A DNA stretch of 64,000 bases from Maribacter litopenaei (lineage in GTDB: Bacteria; Bacteroidota; Bacteroidia; Flavobacteriales; Flavobacteriaceae). The DNA is taken from the NCBI RefSeq assembly GCF_025244665.1, contig NZ_CP104205.1:806001-870000 (forward strand), given 5' to 3'. Every line of letters starts with the position of its first letter. The first letter of the stretch is position 1. The notes under the pieces were generated by a model, which was not told where the DNA came from, ran no database searches, and was given only the letters and a program-made list of their open reading frames with translations. A program made the translations under genes and the position numbers. Shown in pieces: positions 30,425 through 41,301 of the stretch.

Positions 30425-31489
30425 ATGAAAAATGTTATCGATGGCAAAGCCTTAGTCTATTGCGAGGGAGCCTTTAATACCCCAAATGGGAAGACGGGTC
30501 ATGGGTTGGTACGTTTTACCGAACGATATAAAATTCTTGGTGTTTTGGATTCCAACTATGCAGGGCAGGATGCGGGTGAAGTATTGGATGGAAAACCTAA
30601 TGGGGTATCCGTTTATAAGGATTTGAAAACGGCTTTGGAAAACGTAGCCGAGCGCCCACAGTATTTGGTCATTGGCTTGGCACCGGATGGAGGACGATTA
30701 CCCATAGAAGCCAAAAGCGCGATTAAAAACGCGTTGGAACTAGGAATGAACGTGGATAGTGGTTTGCATGATTTTTTAAGTAATGATCAAGAATTGGTAC
30801 AGCTAGCCAAAGAAAAGGGTGTAACCATCCGTGATATTCGAAAAACACCAGATCGAGACAAATTACATTTTTTTACCGGGGATATAGAAAAGGTGGATTG
30901 CCTTAAACTGGCCGTGCTGGGAACGGATTCCGCTTTAGGTAAAAGAACTACGGCGTGGATTTTAGTGCACGCTTTTAGAGATGCTGGTAAGAAGGCGGAA
31001 ATGATCGGTACGGGCCGGACCGCCTGGATGCAGGGAGCCAAATATAGTATGGTCATGGACAGCTGTATCAATGATTTTGTTTCCGGAGAAATAGAGCATG
31101 CAGTGGTAAGTGCTTGGAAAAATGAAGATCCCGATGTAATTGTAATAGAAGGTCAAGGAAGTTTAATGAATCCAGCATACCCAGGTGGTTTTGAAATTTT
31201 GGCCGCAGGTAGACCGGACTTTGTAATTCTGCAACACGCTCCAAAAAGATTGGAGTACGATGGCTTCCCTGGATATCGACTTCATTCCTTGGAAGAGCAG
31301 ATCAAAGCAATAGAAGTTATTTCGGGAAGAGAGGTCATTGCGATTACGGTAAATCATGAGGGTATGACCAAGGAAGAAATTCCTGAAATATGTAAAAAAA
31401 TTACCCTGGAAACCAAGTTGCCGGCGTATGATGTATTGGAATATGGGGCAAAGGAGCTTGTGGACTTACTAAGGGAAAAATTGAAATGA
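30425..31489 (+). CDS. dgcN: DUF1611 protein, DgcN-type (D-glutamate N-acetyltransferase family)
   Basis: About 354 residues with an N-terminal Rossmann-like part (YKILGVLDSNYAGQDAGEVL) and a C-terminal P-loop domain (VLGTDSALGKRTTAW). The P-loop half is typical of DUF1611. Members of this family paired with an epimerase have been described as DgcN, which acetylates D-glutamate before DgcA racemises the product. Here the next gene overlaps by ATGA and is of the DgcA/dipeptide-epimerase family, which supports that reading. Intact. The start at 30425 follows the PLP gene by 7 bases. The symbol is assigned by family and context, not by experiment in this group. Confidence 0.72.
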   Translation: MKNVIDGKALVYCEGAFNTPNGKTGHGLVRFTERYKILGVLDSNYAGQDAGEVLDGKPNGVSVYKDLKTALENVAERPQYLVIGLAPDGGRLPIEAKSAIKNALELGMNVDSGLHDFLSNDQELVQLAKEKGVTIRDIRKTPDRDKLHFFTGDIEKVDCLKLAVLGTDSALGKRTTAWILVHAFRDAGKKAEMIGTGRTAWMQGAKYSMVMDSCINDFVSGEIEHAVVSAWKNEDPDVIVIEGQGSLMNPAYPGGFEILAAGRPDFVILQHAPKRLEYDGFPGYRLHSLEEQIKAIEVISGREVIAITVNHEGMTKEEIPEICKKITLETKLPAYDVLEYGAKELVDLLREKLK

Positions 31490-32544
31490 AAATTACGAAG
31501 GTAAGCTATGAACGGTTGGATCTTACGCTTGCCGTACCTTATACGATTGCGTACGAGACCATTGATGCCACCACAAATTTTATCCTAAAAATTGAAACCG
31601 ATGGTAATTTGGTCGGTTATGGTTGTTCCGTACCCGATAAGGAAGTTACGAATGAGATACCAAGAGATGTGATAAATGCCCTGGATTCCATTATAATACC
31701 TTATTTAAAAAATAAGGATACTTTTACATTTGCCCTTCTTCTTTCTGAACTAAGAACACTTTTAGGAAAAAAATCAAGTTGTTTGGCCATGGTGGATCTG
31801 GCTCTTTTTGACTTGATATCCAAAAAGGCGGAAGTACCCTTATATAAGTTTTTGGGAGGATATCGTTCCAGTATTCCAACTAGTATTACGATAGGAATAA
31901 TGGACTTGGTAGATACTTTGGCCTTGGCCAAGGAATTTGTAACCCAAGGTTTCAATATTTTAAAAATTAAGGGAGGTTCTGACTTGGACGAAGACATTGC
32001 TAAAATGATCAGATTGCATGAAATATATCCCCATGTAAAATTTCGATTTGATGGAAATCAGGGATATTCAGTTCAAGAATCCATAGCTTTTGTAAAGGCT
32101 ACTTCGGCCATAGGTATTGAAATCTTTGAACAGCCAACTAAACATGAATCTGAGGAACATTTAGGGCAAGTGACAGGACAGGTAGACGTACCCGTAATGG
32201 CTGATGAAAGTATAAAGACATTGACCGATGCTTTTCGTTTGGCACAAAACGAGCGGGTTGACATGGTTAATATCAAACTGCAAAAGGTGGGCGGTATTCT
32301 TTCCGCAACCCATATTAGTTCGGTAGCAAAGGCAGCAAAAATGGAAACCATGGTGGGATGTATAGATGAGTGTGGTTTGGGCATTTCCGCGGGGTTACAT
32401 TTTGCTCTGTCAATACCCAATATCATGTATGCGGATTTGGATGGCCATTTGGATTTGATGGAAGACCCGTTCACTAATTTGTTCCGATTAGAAAAAGGAA
32501 TACTCTACCCTACGGACACATATGGTTTGGGCTATAGGGAATAA
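31486..32544 (+). CDS. dgcA: Enolase-superfamily epimerase (dipeptide epimerase / DgcA type)
   Basis: About 352 residues. The muconate-lactonizing subgroup pattern is clear: a KIKG lysine (FNILKIKGGSD), metal ligands in FRFDGNQGY, IEIFEQP and MADESI, and the second catalytic lysine in MVNIKLQKVGG. The family covers L-Ala-D/L-Glu epimerase of murein recycling and N-acetyl-D-glutamate racemase DgcA. Overlap with the DUF1611 gene favours the second, but either would feed D-glutamate from peptidoglycan into metabolism. Intact. Convergent with ftsE. Confidence 0.8.
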   Translation: MKITKVSYERLDLTLAVPYTIAYETIDATTNFILKIETDGNLVGYGCSVPDKEVTNEIPRDVINALDSIIIPYLKNKDTFTFALLLSELRTLLGKKSSCLAMVDLALFDLISKKAEVPLYKFLGGYRSSIPTSITIGIMDLVDTLALAKEFVTQGFNILKIKGGSDLDEDIAKMIRLHEIYPHVKFRFDGNQGYSVQESIAFVKATSAIGIEIFEQPTKHESEEHLGQVTGQVDVPVMADESIKTLTDAFRLAQNERVDMVNIKLQKVGGILSATHISSVAKAAKMETMVGCIDECGLGISAGLHFALSIPNIMYADLDGHLDLMEDPFTNLFRLEKGILYPTDTYGLGYRE

Positions 32545-32555
32545 AAAAGCTGAGG

Positions 32556-33239
32556 TTAAACGGCCTTCTGCACAACTTCGAATACTTTATTGGAGTCGCA
32601 CTTTATGGTTTTGGAAGGATATTTAAGTATAAGGGCGTAATCATGGGTGGCCATTAAAATTGTACGGCCGGATTTGTTGATTTCCTGCAATACTTTCATA
32701 ACCTCCACGCTGGTCTGTGGATCCAAGTTTCCCGTAGGTTCGTCCGCCAATATAAGTTCGGGATCGTTCAGTAGGGCCCTAGCGATGGCAACTCGCTGTT
32801 GTTCCCCGCCGGAAAGTTCATGGGGAAACTTAAAACCTTTGGTCTTCATGCCCACTTTTTCCAAAACCTCTACCACTTGGGCGTCCATTTTGGCCTGATC
32901 CTTCCAACCGGTGGCTTTAAGCACAAAAAGCATGTTTTGGTTGATATTTCTATCAGGCAAAAGCTTGAAATCCTGAAAAACGATTCCTAATTTACGTCTA
33001 AGAAAGGGAATGTCGTTTTCCTTCAGGTTCTTTAAATTAAAGTCGACAATTTTACCCTCTCCTTTTTGTAAAGGAAGATCTCCGTATAGGGTTTTCATAA
33101 AGCTACTTTTTCCACTACCCGTCTTACCTATTAGATATACAAACTCTCCTTTGGTCACTTGTATATTCACTTCGCTAAGCACCAAACTCTCTTTTTGAAA
33201 AATAGATGCGTCCTTTAATTCTAAAACGGTCTCTTCCAT
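32556..33239 (-). CDS. ftsE: Cell-division ABC ATPase FtsE
   Basis: ATPase of the FtsEX complex, which couples division to cell-wall hydrolase activation. A 227-residue single ABC domain with Walker A GKTGSGKS, signature LSGGEQQRVAIARA, Walker B LILADEPTGNLDP and the H-loop ATHDY. The flavobacterial form is recognisable (ELKDASIFQ at the start). The ATG at 33239 fits the family; the open frame farther upstream shows no similarity. Intact. No ftsX is adjacent, so it is encoded elsewhere. Confidence 0.9.
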   Translation of the reverse strand: MEETVLELKDASIFQKESLVLSEVNIQVTKGEFVYLIGKTGSGKSSFMKTLYGDLPLQKGEGKIVDFNLKNLKENDIPFLRRKLGIVFQDFKLLPDRNINQNMLFVLKATGWKDQAKMDAQVVEVLEKVGMKTKGFKFPHELSGGEQQRVAIARALLNDPELILADEPTGNLDPQTSVEVMKVLQEINKSGRTILMATHDYALILKYPSKTIKCDSNKVFEVVQKAV

Positions 33240-33396
33240 ATGTCCTATGTTAATATAAAAGTAATAAGTTCCTATCGATAACAGCGTACCCTTTTTCAAA
33301 TTCTTTTCCTTTGTAACAACAACCCACATACTTAGGTACAATATTTGCCGTTATCCTTTTTAACACAACGGTAATTCAAAATAGTAAGAGAACGCT

Positions 33397-36300
33397 ATGC
33401 TTCATAAAATCACCGCCTTTCTTCCATTGGCAGTGGGAGTTTTTTGGATGGGTACTGCCCAGGAGTCCAAAATCTACACGCATGAGAACAAGGACTTTCA
33501 GGAAGCCCTGACACTTTATAACAACGAACAGTTCCAAGCTGCACAAACAATCTTCGAGAAGGTAAAATCAACAACTAAGGACGAGGAGATTGCGGCCAAT
33601 AGTGCCTATTACGCGGCAAACGCGGCGGTACGACTGAACCAGCCCGGTGCGGACAGAATGATGGAAGATTTTGTTGAAAATTATCCAACTTCCACAAAAA
33701 GGAATTCCGCTTTTGCGGACGTGGCCGAGTATTATTTTGATACCGGAAAATATCCCTATGCCCTTAAATGGTATAAGAAGGTGGACCAAGGGGCCCTGTC
33801 TAGGGGTGAAATGGAAAAATTCAACTTTAATTATGGATATTCTTTGTTTTCCTCGAATAAACCAAAGGAGGCCGAGCGTTATTTGGAAAAGGTCACCACT
33901 TCCCCCGTATATGGTTCTCAGGCGAAGTATTACTTAGGGTATATTTCCTATCAGCAGGACGATTATGAGGCTGCAAATGAGCGTTTTGACCGGATTACTG
34001 ATCAAAATGTTTTGGAGGAAAAACTAAGTTACTATCAGGCAGATATGAACTTTAAACTTGGTAAGTTCGAAGAGGCTATCGCCCTTGCAAAAAAACAACT
34101 TCCCAAATCTGATAGAACTGAGGTATCAGAACTAAACAAAATCATTGGGGAAAGTTACTTCAATTTAGGTCAATATGAGAATGCCATTCCTTACTTAAAG
34201 GAATATAATGGTAAACGCGGAAAATGGAACAATACAGACTACTACCTTCTAGGATATTGCTATTATAAGCAGGGTGACTTTACCAATGCGATTGCCCAAT
34301 TCAATAAAATAATTGGGGGTACGAATAGTGTTTCCCAAAATGCCTATTACCATTTGGCGGAATGTTATTTAAAGCAGGACCAAAAGCAAGAAGCATTGAA
34401 CGCATTCAGAAATGCCTCCCAAATGGATTTTAATCCGAGATATAAAGAAGGATGCCTTTCTAAATTACGCCCGTTTGAGCTATGAAGTTGGAAATGCCTA
34501 TGAGCCAGTTCCCCAGGTAATCACCAATTATTTGGATACTTATCCCAACGATGAGCATAAAGAGGAAATGCAGACCTTGTTGGTGGATTCCTTTATTACC
34601 TCCAAGAATTTTGCCGGTGCGATGGAGCTTTTGGAAAAAAACCGAACTATGCCAGTAAGGAAACCTACCAAAAAGTAGCTTATTACAGGGGTATAGAATT
34701 ATTCATGGAAGGTGATTACAATGCATCTTCAGAAGTCTTGGGGAAATCCTTGGCCAGTGCGGCCAACGATTCATTTAAAGCCAGGGCGTGCTATTGGAAG
34801 GCGGAAGCCGATTACTTGCTAAATCGGTTTGATGAGGCGGCGGCAGGTTTTAGGTCATTTAAACAAAACCCGGTCTCCGGAAGCATTACTGAAGGCAATG
34901 ATGTGGATTATGACTTGGCATACTCCTATTTTAAACAAAAGGACTACGGTAATGCCATTACCTATTTTAATGCATTTACCGATGCCCAAAAAGATGATGT
35001 TCAAAAGCTGCACGATGGATATTTACGGTTGGGCGACAGTTATTTTGCCACCAGTAAATATTGGCCAGCGATAGAAACATATAACAAGGCCCTGGCACTA
35101 ACAGGACCGGAAAAGGACTATGCTGCCTATCAAAAAGCCATGAGTTATGGTTTTGTGGATAGGACGGCCAGCAAAATTGAGAGCCTTGAGAATTTCGTAG
35201 CTCAGTATGCGAGATCAACATTTAAGGACGATGCCTTGTTCGAGTTGGGTAACACCTATGTTTCGGCTGGGCAGGAGAATAAGGGACTGCAAGCCTATGA
35301 CCGATTGATTAATGAATACAAGGGAAGTTCCCTAGTGCCACAAGCTCTAATGAGACAGGGGCTCGTTTATTATAATTCCAGCAGGAACAATGAGGCGCTT
35401 GCCAAATTTAAAACGGTTGTTAGGGACTTTCCGAACACACAGGAGGCAATACAAGCTGTTTCAACTGCCAAATTGGTATATGTAGATTTGGGTAGGGTAG
35501 ATGAGTATGCCAGTTGGGTGAACGGATTGGATTTTGTGGAGGTAACCGATACGGAATTGGATAATGCCACTTTTGAATCGGCCCAAAAGCAAAATATGGA
35601 GGGAAAGACAGATGCGGCCATTCGCGCGTATAAAAAGTACATCCAGGAATTCCCGAACGGACTTCATGCGTTGGACGCTAATTTTAGTTTGGCCCAACTC
35701 TATTTCGGTGAGGGCAATAAGGATTCAGCTTTGCCGTATTACAAATATGTGGCCGATAAGACCACCAGCGAATATGCAGAGCAAGCCTTGACCAGGGTTT
35801 GTGAAGTGTATATTGGAAAACAAGATTATGCCACTGCACTTCCGTATCTATTGAAATTGGAAGATCAGGCAAATATCCAGCAGAACAGGACCTTTGCACA
35901 GTCCAATTTGATGAAGGGGTATTACGAACAGAAGAATTATACTAAAACTTTGGAATATGCAGACAAAGTTTTGAGTACACCCAGTATCGACGACCGTATA
36001 AAAAGCGATGCCCAGATCATGATAGCGAGATCGGCCATTGCCACGGGGAATGAATCAAAGGCAAAATCTGCCTACGCCCAAGTATTGGGTATAGCATCAG
36101 GCGCTACTGCAGCCGAGGCATTATATTACGATGCCTATTTTAAGAATCAGGAAGGGGATTTTGAATCGTCCAATATTTCCGTACAAAAATTGGCCAAAGA
36201 CTATGCAACCTACAAAGAATGGGGTGGTAAGGGACTGGTTTTGATGGCAAAAAACTTTTATGCCTTGGGAGACTCCTATCAGGCTACCTATATTTTGGAC

Positions 36301-36420
36301 AGCGTTATTTCCAATTTTGGTCAATACCCGGAAATAGTGGCTGATGCCCAAGGAGAGCTATCTATCATTAAATCGAAGGAATCCCGGAGAAATTCTTCCG
36401 TAGATCCAAATCAAGAGTAA
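33397..36420 (+). CDS. Large exported TPR protein
   Basis: About 1006 residues, signal peptide (ITAFLPLAVGVFWMGTAQ) and at least twenty tetratricopeptide-like helical pairs (for example LTLYNNEQFQAAQTIFEKV, YYKQGDFTNAIAQFNKI, EAIALAKKQL). Such repeats build scaffolds for protein binding, here in the periplasm or on the outer membrane. Two breaks at the common motif: 34435-34440 (restores NPDIKKDAFLNYARLSYE) and 34642-34645 (restores EKNQNYASKETYQKV). The barrel gene follows 23 bases later in the same direction, so the pair probably acts together. Exact role unknown. Confidence 0.85.
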
Positions 36421-36443
36421 ACTCGCATAGCAATAGAACACAT

Positions 36444-38197
36444 ATGTATAAAAGCATTAAAATAGTACTAGGATTTATATTATTGATGGGCCTACAAATG
36501 GTCCATTCACAGGATGAAACTGATGACCTAGGTACAGAAACGGTTACGGTCACCAAGGCCTATACCCCAACGGTATCGGATGCCTTCAAAATTAAGTCCA
36601 TGCCCAATATCAACGATTCTATAGTATTACAGAAAAAGAAAATTAACTATAGTATTTTTTCGGTTCCCGTGGCATCCACCTTTACTCCCTCAAAAGGGAC
36701 TGCTTCCCGTGTGGAAAGAATTCCGCCCCCGGAATTGTTCAATACATATGCGTCAGCAGGGGGAGGTAATTACGGCAACGCAACCGCAGAATTTTACACA
36801 ACTAGGGAAGTGGATAGGGACGCGACCTTTGATTTGGGTTTCAACCATAATTCCTCTAGAGGTAAAATAGAAGGCGTTCAATTGGATAATATTTTTACCG
36901 ACAGTCGCTTGGATGCTTCCTTTAAAAAGCGGGATCGTGACTTTGATTGGGGTGCCGATATCGGACTACAACATCAGTTGTATAATTGGTATGGGCTTCC
37001 GGAAGGGGTTTATGACGAGGCTACCGTTAATGGAATCAATGAACGACAAAATTATTACATGGGCGAAGTTGGGGGACATGTCAACGTAGAGGAGTCCTTT
37101 TTTAAGCGCCTGGATTTGAAATATAGGAGATTCGGGATGCGGTTAAATCCGGTGAGAATAGAGCTGTACTCAATGCTGCATTTGAGGCTCCTTTGAGCGA
37201 TGAAGCATTCGCCATAGGTGCAAAAGTGGATTATGTAGGTGGTGAATTTGAAAATGCCAGTGTCAATGACCCTACCAACGACCAAGGGATTTCATATGGT
37301 CACCTACAAGTAGGACTCAGCCCTGGATTGGTCATGCGCAGGGATGATTTTTCACTTAATCTGGGAGTAAATTTGGTATATGGAATGAATTTGGAAGCTA
37401 GTGAGGGTAATTTCTATATCTATCCTGCCATAAAGGCATCCTATAGAGTACTCGATGAAACTGTCATTGCCTATGGTGGCGTGGAAGGGGAGTTGCGGCA
37501 AAACTCCTATTATGATTTTGTGGAGGAAAATACCTTTGTGTCCCCTACCTTGTCCATTGCTCCAACAGATAGTCAGTACAATGCTTATATTGGCTTGAGA
37601 GGACAATTACTGCCTAACTTGAGCTATAACCTAAAAGGATCCTATACTGCTGAAAATAATTCACCATTATTTAAACTCAATCCCCAAAATAATTTCAGGG
37701 ATGATGAAAAAGGATATTACTATGGAAATTCCTTTGAGGTCTTTTATGATGATATTAAAACCATTGGTGTTTTCGGAGAGCTGAATGTGGATGTAAATAG
37801 GAATTTTACTCTAGGTATTAATGCTGAGGTGTATGATTATAATACAGAGACCGATAATCCTGCTTGGAATCTTCCCAATCTGAAGGGGTCTCTGTTTATG
37901 GACTATCAGATTGGTGAAAAATGGTTTGCCGGCGCCAATTTGTTCTATGTGGGAGAAAGGGAGGACTTTACTACCGTTGTAGTACAGAATGTTCCGGTAT
38001 CTGAGTATCCTGCAACCTTAATCAACTTGGATAGCTTTTTTGACGCCAATGCCCATTTGGGATATAGGGTGGACAATCAATTGTCCATCTTTGTGAAGGC
38101 TGCTAACATTGCCAATAACAACTACCAGCGTTGGGCAAATTACCCAGTTCAAGGTTTTCAGATTTTGGCAGGTGCTACCTATAAATTCGATTTATAA
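36444..38197 (+). CDS. Outer-membrane beta-barrel protein, TonB-receptor-like
   Basis: About 583 residues with a signal peptide (IKIVLGFILLMGLQMVHS). After a short region (TVTVTKAYTPTVSDAFKI) the sequence is a long series of amphipathic strands with aromatic girdles and ends in YKFDL, a typical outer-membrane C-terminus. It lacks a full plug domain, so uptake by a TonB mechanism is doubtful although databases may label it so. Break at 37132-37135 (TCGG for TCTGG) restores RRFWDAVKSGENRAVLNAAFE. It follows the TPR gene and is probably its partner in the outer membrane. Confidence 0.8.
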
Positions 38198-38251
38198 TAC
38201 CCATTATCGATAATTAATACTAAAAAGCACCTTATTTTCTAACTTAGGGGA

Positions 38252-39376
38252 GTGAGGTGTTTTTTGAAAAGTTATCTAGAGTATTTGTTTCCAATTTGCT
38301 TTTTGGTATTTGGAACCCACCTATTGGTTGGGCAAAATCTCATTAAAAACTCAAGTTTTGAACTTTTCGAGAATTGTCCTATAAAATTGGGAAATCTCAA
38401 GGATGATTTAATTGACTGGGACACACCTACTCTTGGTTCTACGGATTATTTTAATGCATGTAGTCAAGCCATGGGGACGCCCAAAAATTTCAACGGGGAA
38501 CAGCCTGCAGAATTTGGTGTGGGTTATGTGGGACTCTATCTATATGCTCCTGATGATTATAGGGAATATATTCAGGCCCAGCTCATCTCTACACTCCAAA
38601 AGGATAAAAAGTATAAACTTTCCTTTTACGTAAGTTTGGCAGAAAAGTCGGATTTCGCCGTGAAGGAATTCGGAATTCTTTTTACGGAAACCCCAATTCA
38701 AATAGAGACCAGAAAAGTGCTCTCTAAAATGCATTTGTCAAAAGTACAGGGCGATGTTTCCAATCATTTTGAAATTCGATATTCCGATTTTTACTCAGAT
38801 GATGTCGCTTGGGTCAAGGTAGAAAAGGAATTTGTGGCGAACGGTACGGAGCAGTATCTCATTATTGGAAATTTTAAGGATAACAAAAGGACAAATATTT
38901 CCGAGACCAAACGCCGAGCTACCCAAGGCTCGTATTACTATCTTGACATGGTATCTTTGGTTTCTCAAGAAGGTGAAAAGAATATGCAAGTCACAAAAAC
39001 AAAATTATCGGAAAAGGATTTTTCCTTAAATACGGTAAATACATTTAAAAGCTTGCTTTTTGAATTTGACAGATTTGAAATATCTCAAAATTCGAAATCG
39101 GAATTGATGGAGATTGTTTCCTATTTAAACTCAAATTCCGCCGTATCGATTTCAATCACTGGCCATACGGACAATGTTGGTGAAATATCCTATAATCTTG
39201 AACTTTCAAAAAAAAGAGCGGCTGCCGTGGCCAAATTTCTTTTGGAACAAGGTGTTGAAGCTAATAGGATTGCCCATGACGGTTATGGCAGTTCCGGACC
39301 ATTGAAAACAAATAAAACAATCGATGGCCGACATGAAAATAGACGGGTAGAGTTTATTTTGACCAATAACGATTAG
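38252..39376 (+). CDS. OmpA-family lipid-anchored or secreted peptidoglycan-binding protein
   Basis: About 374 residues. Signal sequence (YLFPICFLVFGTHLLVGQN), an N-terminal beta-rich module (LIKNSSFELFENCP) as in many Bacteroidota surface proteins, and a C-terminal OmpA/MotB domain (ISITGHTDNVGEISYNLELS, KRAAAVAKFLLEQGV) that binds peptidoglycan. The reading frame opens at a GTG at 38252; a TTG at 38264 would also give a good signal peptide. Intact. Convergent with the NIPSNAP gene (4-base overlap). Confidence 0.82.
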   Translation: MRCFLKSYLEYLFPICFLVFGTHLLVGQNLIKNSSFELFENCPIKLGNLKDDLIDWDTPTLGSTDYFNACSQAMGTPKNFNGEQPAEFGVGYVGLYLYAPDDYREYIQAQLISTLQKDKKYKLSFYVSLAEKSDFAVKEFGILFTETPIQIETRKVLSKMHLSKVQGDVSNHFEIRYSDFYSDDVAWVKVEKEFVANGTEQYLIIGNFKDNKRTNISETKRRATQGSYYYLDMVSLVSQEGEKNMQVTKTKLSEKDFSLNTVNTFKSLLFEFDRFEISQNSKSELMEIVSYLNSNSAVSISITGHTDNVGEISYNLELSKKRAAAVAKFLLEQGVEANRIAHDGYGSSGPLKTNKTIDGRHENRRVEFILTNND

Positions 39377-40161
39377 TAATCTGAATATTCGGTTGGGTAG
39401 AGAAGCCAAATATCGGCCTTGTTCACATTGTTCTTGTATTTCTCTTCACTTATGAGCTCCTGCCACTTTTCAGAAGCTCCAAATGCTTTCCAAAGGGCAT
39501 CCCTTTTTTCCATGTTTTCATAGGTGGTCATATACATAAGATTGGGCATTCTGTCTCCCGACAATACTTCGCCATAAAAAACGGCATTAGCATTTAGACT
39601 CTCGAATAACTCAACCTCTTCGCCTTCATTGAACATGGAAACCTTATTTACGTAAAATGCTTCTGTTGGGGACTCATAACTTCTTAATTCATATACCCTA
39701 TCCTCCCTTGCAGATGATAAAGGACTTGGTTTCATTTTTGGCATTTTGGTGAATGAACGCATTAATGTGGAACTTATTCGCTCGTATGGAGGGTTGTTGT
39801 GTTTTGCGGTAATATATTCTTCTCCAGCGGATAAATGGGATTTATCCACGGCCAAGGAAGCTTCCATTTTTTCAAATTTGTCCAAAGAAGAAAACGGAAT
39901 AAGTACAAAAATTTTGTCGGCCATAACAAACTTTCCAGGCTGAATTTTAAAAACCCCGATGTTGTTTATTCCCATTCTCTTAAGCGCCGGTAAGAAGGCA
40001 TTCTTTAAGTAGTTGTCCACGATTTTTTCTTGTGCTTCGTTTTTTATAGTATACGTTTTAAGTTCGTAAAACTCCCTTTTGGATTCTTGGGCCATGCCTT
40101 TTCCAATGGTAATAAACAATAGTATAATAGAAATTGCTAGAGATGAGATTTTATTTTTCAT
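39373..40161 (-). CDS. Exported NIPSNAP-family protein
   Basis: About 262 residues with a signal peptide (SSLAISIILLFITIGKGMA). It contains two ferredoxin-like NIPSNAP modules: FYELKTYTIKNEAQEKIVDN and VYELRSYESPTEAFYVNK. The reaction of exported bacterial members is unknown; the fold resembles dimeric alpha/beta-barrel enzymes. Intact and apparently single. Confidence 0.85.
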   Translation of the reverse strand: MKNKISSLAISIILLFITIGKGMAQESKREFYELKTYTIKNEAQEKIVDNYLKNAFLPALKRMGINNIGVFKIQPGKFVMADKIFVLIPFSSLDKFEKMEASLAVDKSHLSAGEEYITAKHNNPPYERISSTLMRSFTKMPKMKPSPLSSAREDRVYELRSYESPTEAFYVNKVSMFNEGEEVELFESLNANAVFYGEVLSGDRMPNLMYMTTYENMEKRDALWKAFGASEKWQELISEEKYKNNVNKADIWLLYPTEYSDY

Positions 40162-40268
40162 GAGTATGGTCTCGGTTCGTTAATTTATTGGGGTAAGGTA
40201 CTAATTCTATAATTTCTATTTAGTTCCCATGCTGGTTGAGGTAAAATTTTTATAATTTCAGAATTATA

Positions 40269-41230
40269 ATGTCAAACATGTCCAATAACAAAAGGTTCCT
40301 TTTCACAGTTTTTATAATATTCCATGTCAGTATTTTTTCCCAAAAAGTAACGCTGAGTATTACCGATAATTCTGCAGTATTTATGGAAGGTAGGGATAGT
40401 GTTATGCGATATCAGATAGAGCCAAAGTCATGGGACGGGAAGTATAAGAGAGCGAATTACATACATCCGCTTTTTTCTTTGGACGGTATTCCCATTACAG
40501 AGGATTTCCCGTTAGATCATTTGCATCATAGGGGAATTTTTTGGGCTTGGCATCAATTGTATATCAATGGTAGAAGAATAGGTGATGGTTGGGAAATTAA
40601 GGATTTTGAATGGAATGTAATAGGTGCAAGGGAAGAACAGGAAAGAAATGGAGAAGTAACCTTAAAATCTCAAGTTCTCTGGGAATCGGTTTTGAATGTC
40701 GACAAAAATGGCACCCGTATTCCGCTTGTGAATGAAACCAATTGGATAACGGTCTATCCCGAATGGCAAATTTTAGGGTGGTGGACATTAAGATTCAGCT
40801 TCAAGGTTTATTTGAAGGCATGACAATAGGGGGTTCTGAGGATGAAAAGGGATATGGTGGATTTTCGGCTAGGTTACAATTATCTGATATTGTGGTGTTT
40901 AAGGATTCCAAAGGAAATGTTGCTCCGGAAAATACTCCGATTCCTGGTAATGATTGGATAAACATCATAAGTAAAACGGGTGAAAGGAATAAACCATATG
41001 GTTTGGCAATAATTCCATCAAGTGACAATCCTGGTTATCCAAATACTTGGATTCTTCGTTCAAAGGCGAGTATGCAAAATGCAGTTTATCCTTTTCCGGG
41101 TGCTGTACCCGCTACTTTGTCAAATAAAACTCCACTAGTACTAAAATATCGTTTGGTCGTTCATGATGGTCTTATAGACAAGGCCGCCTTAGTGGAACTA
41201 CAACAAAATTACTTCAACAAATCTGACTAG
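40269..41230 (+). CDS. DUF6807 (PmoA-related) exported protein
   Basis: About 320 residues after repair. Signal peptide (RFLFTVFIIFHVSIFSQK), then the family pattern: YIHPLFSLDGIPITEDFPLDHLHHRGIFWAWHQ with paired histidines, and later GGFSARLQL. Members are common next to sugar-use genes in Bacteroidota but have no settled reaction. Break at 40759-40762 (CCGA for CCAGA) restores VYPRMANFRVVDIKIQLQ. The alternative start is the second methionine, three codons on. Confidence 0.8.
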
Positions 41231-41301
41231 TATTCAAGTTAAAATTGAACCAATTCTCATTTAGGAAATAAAACCCTGTAACTTTACTGAAAACTATTCG
41301 G

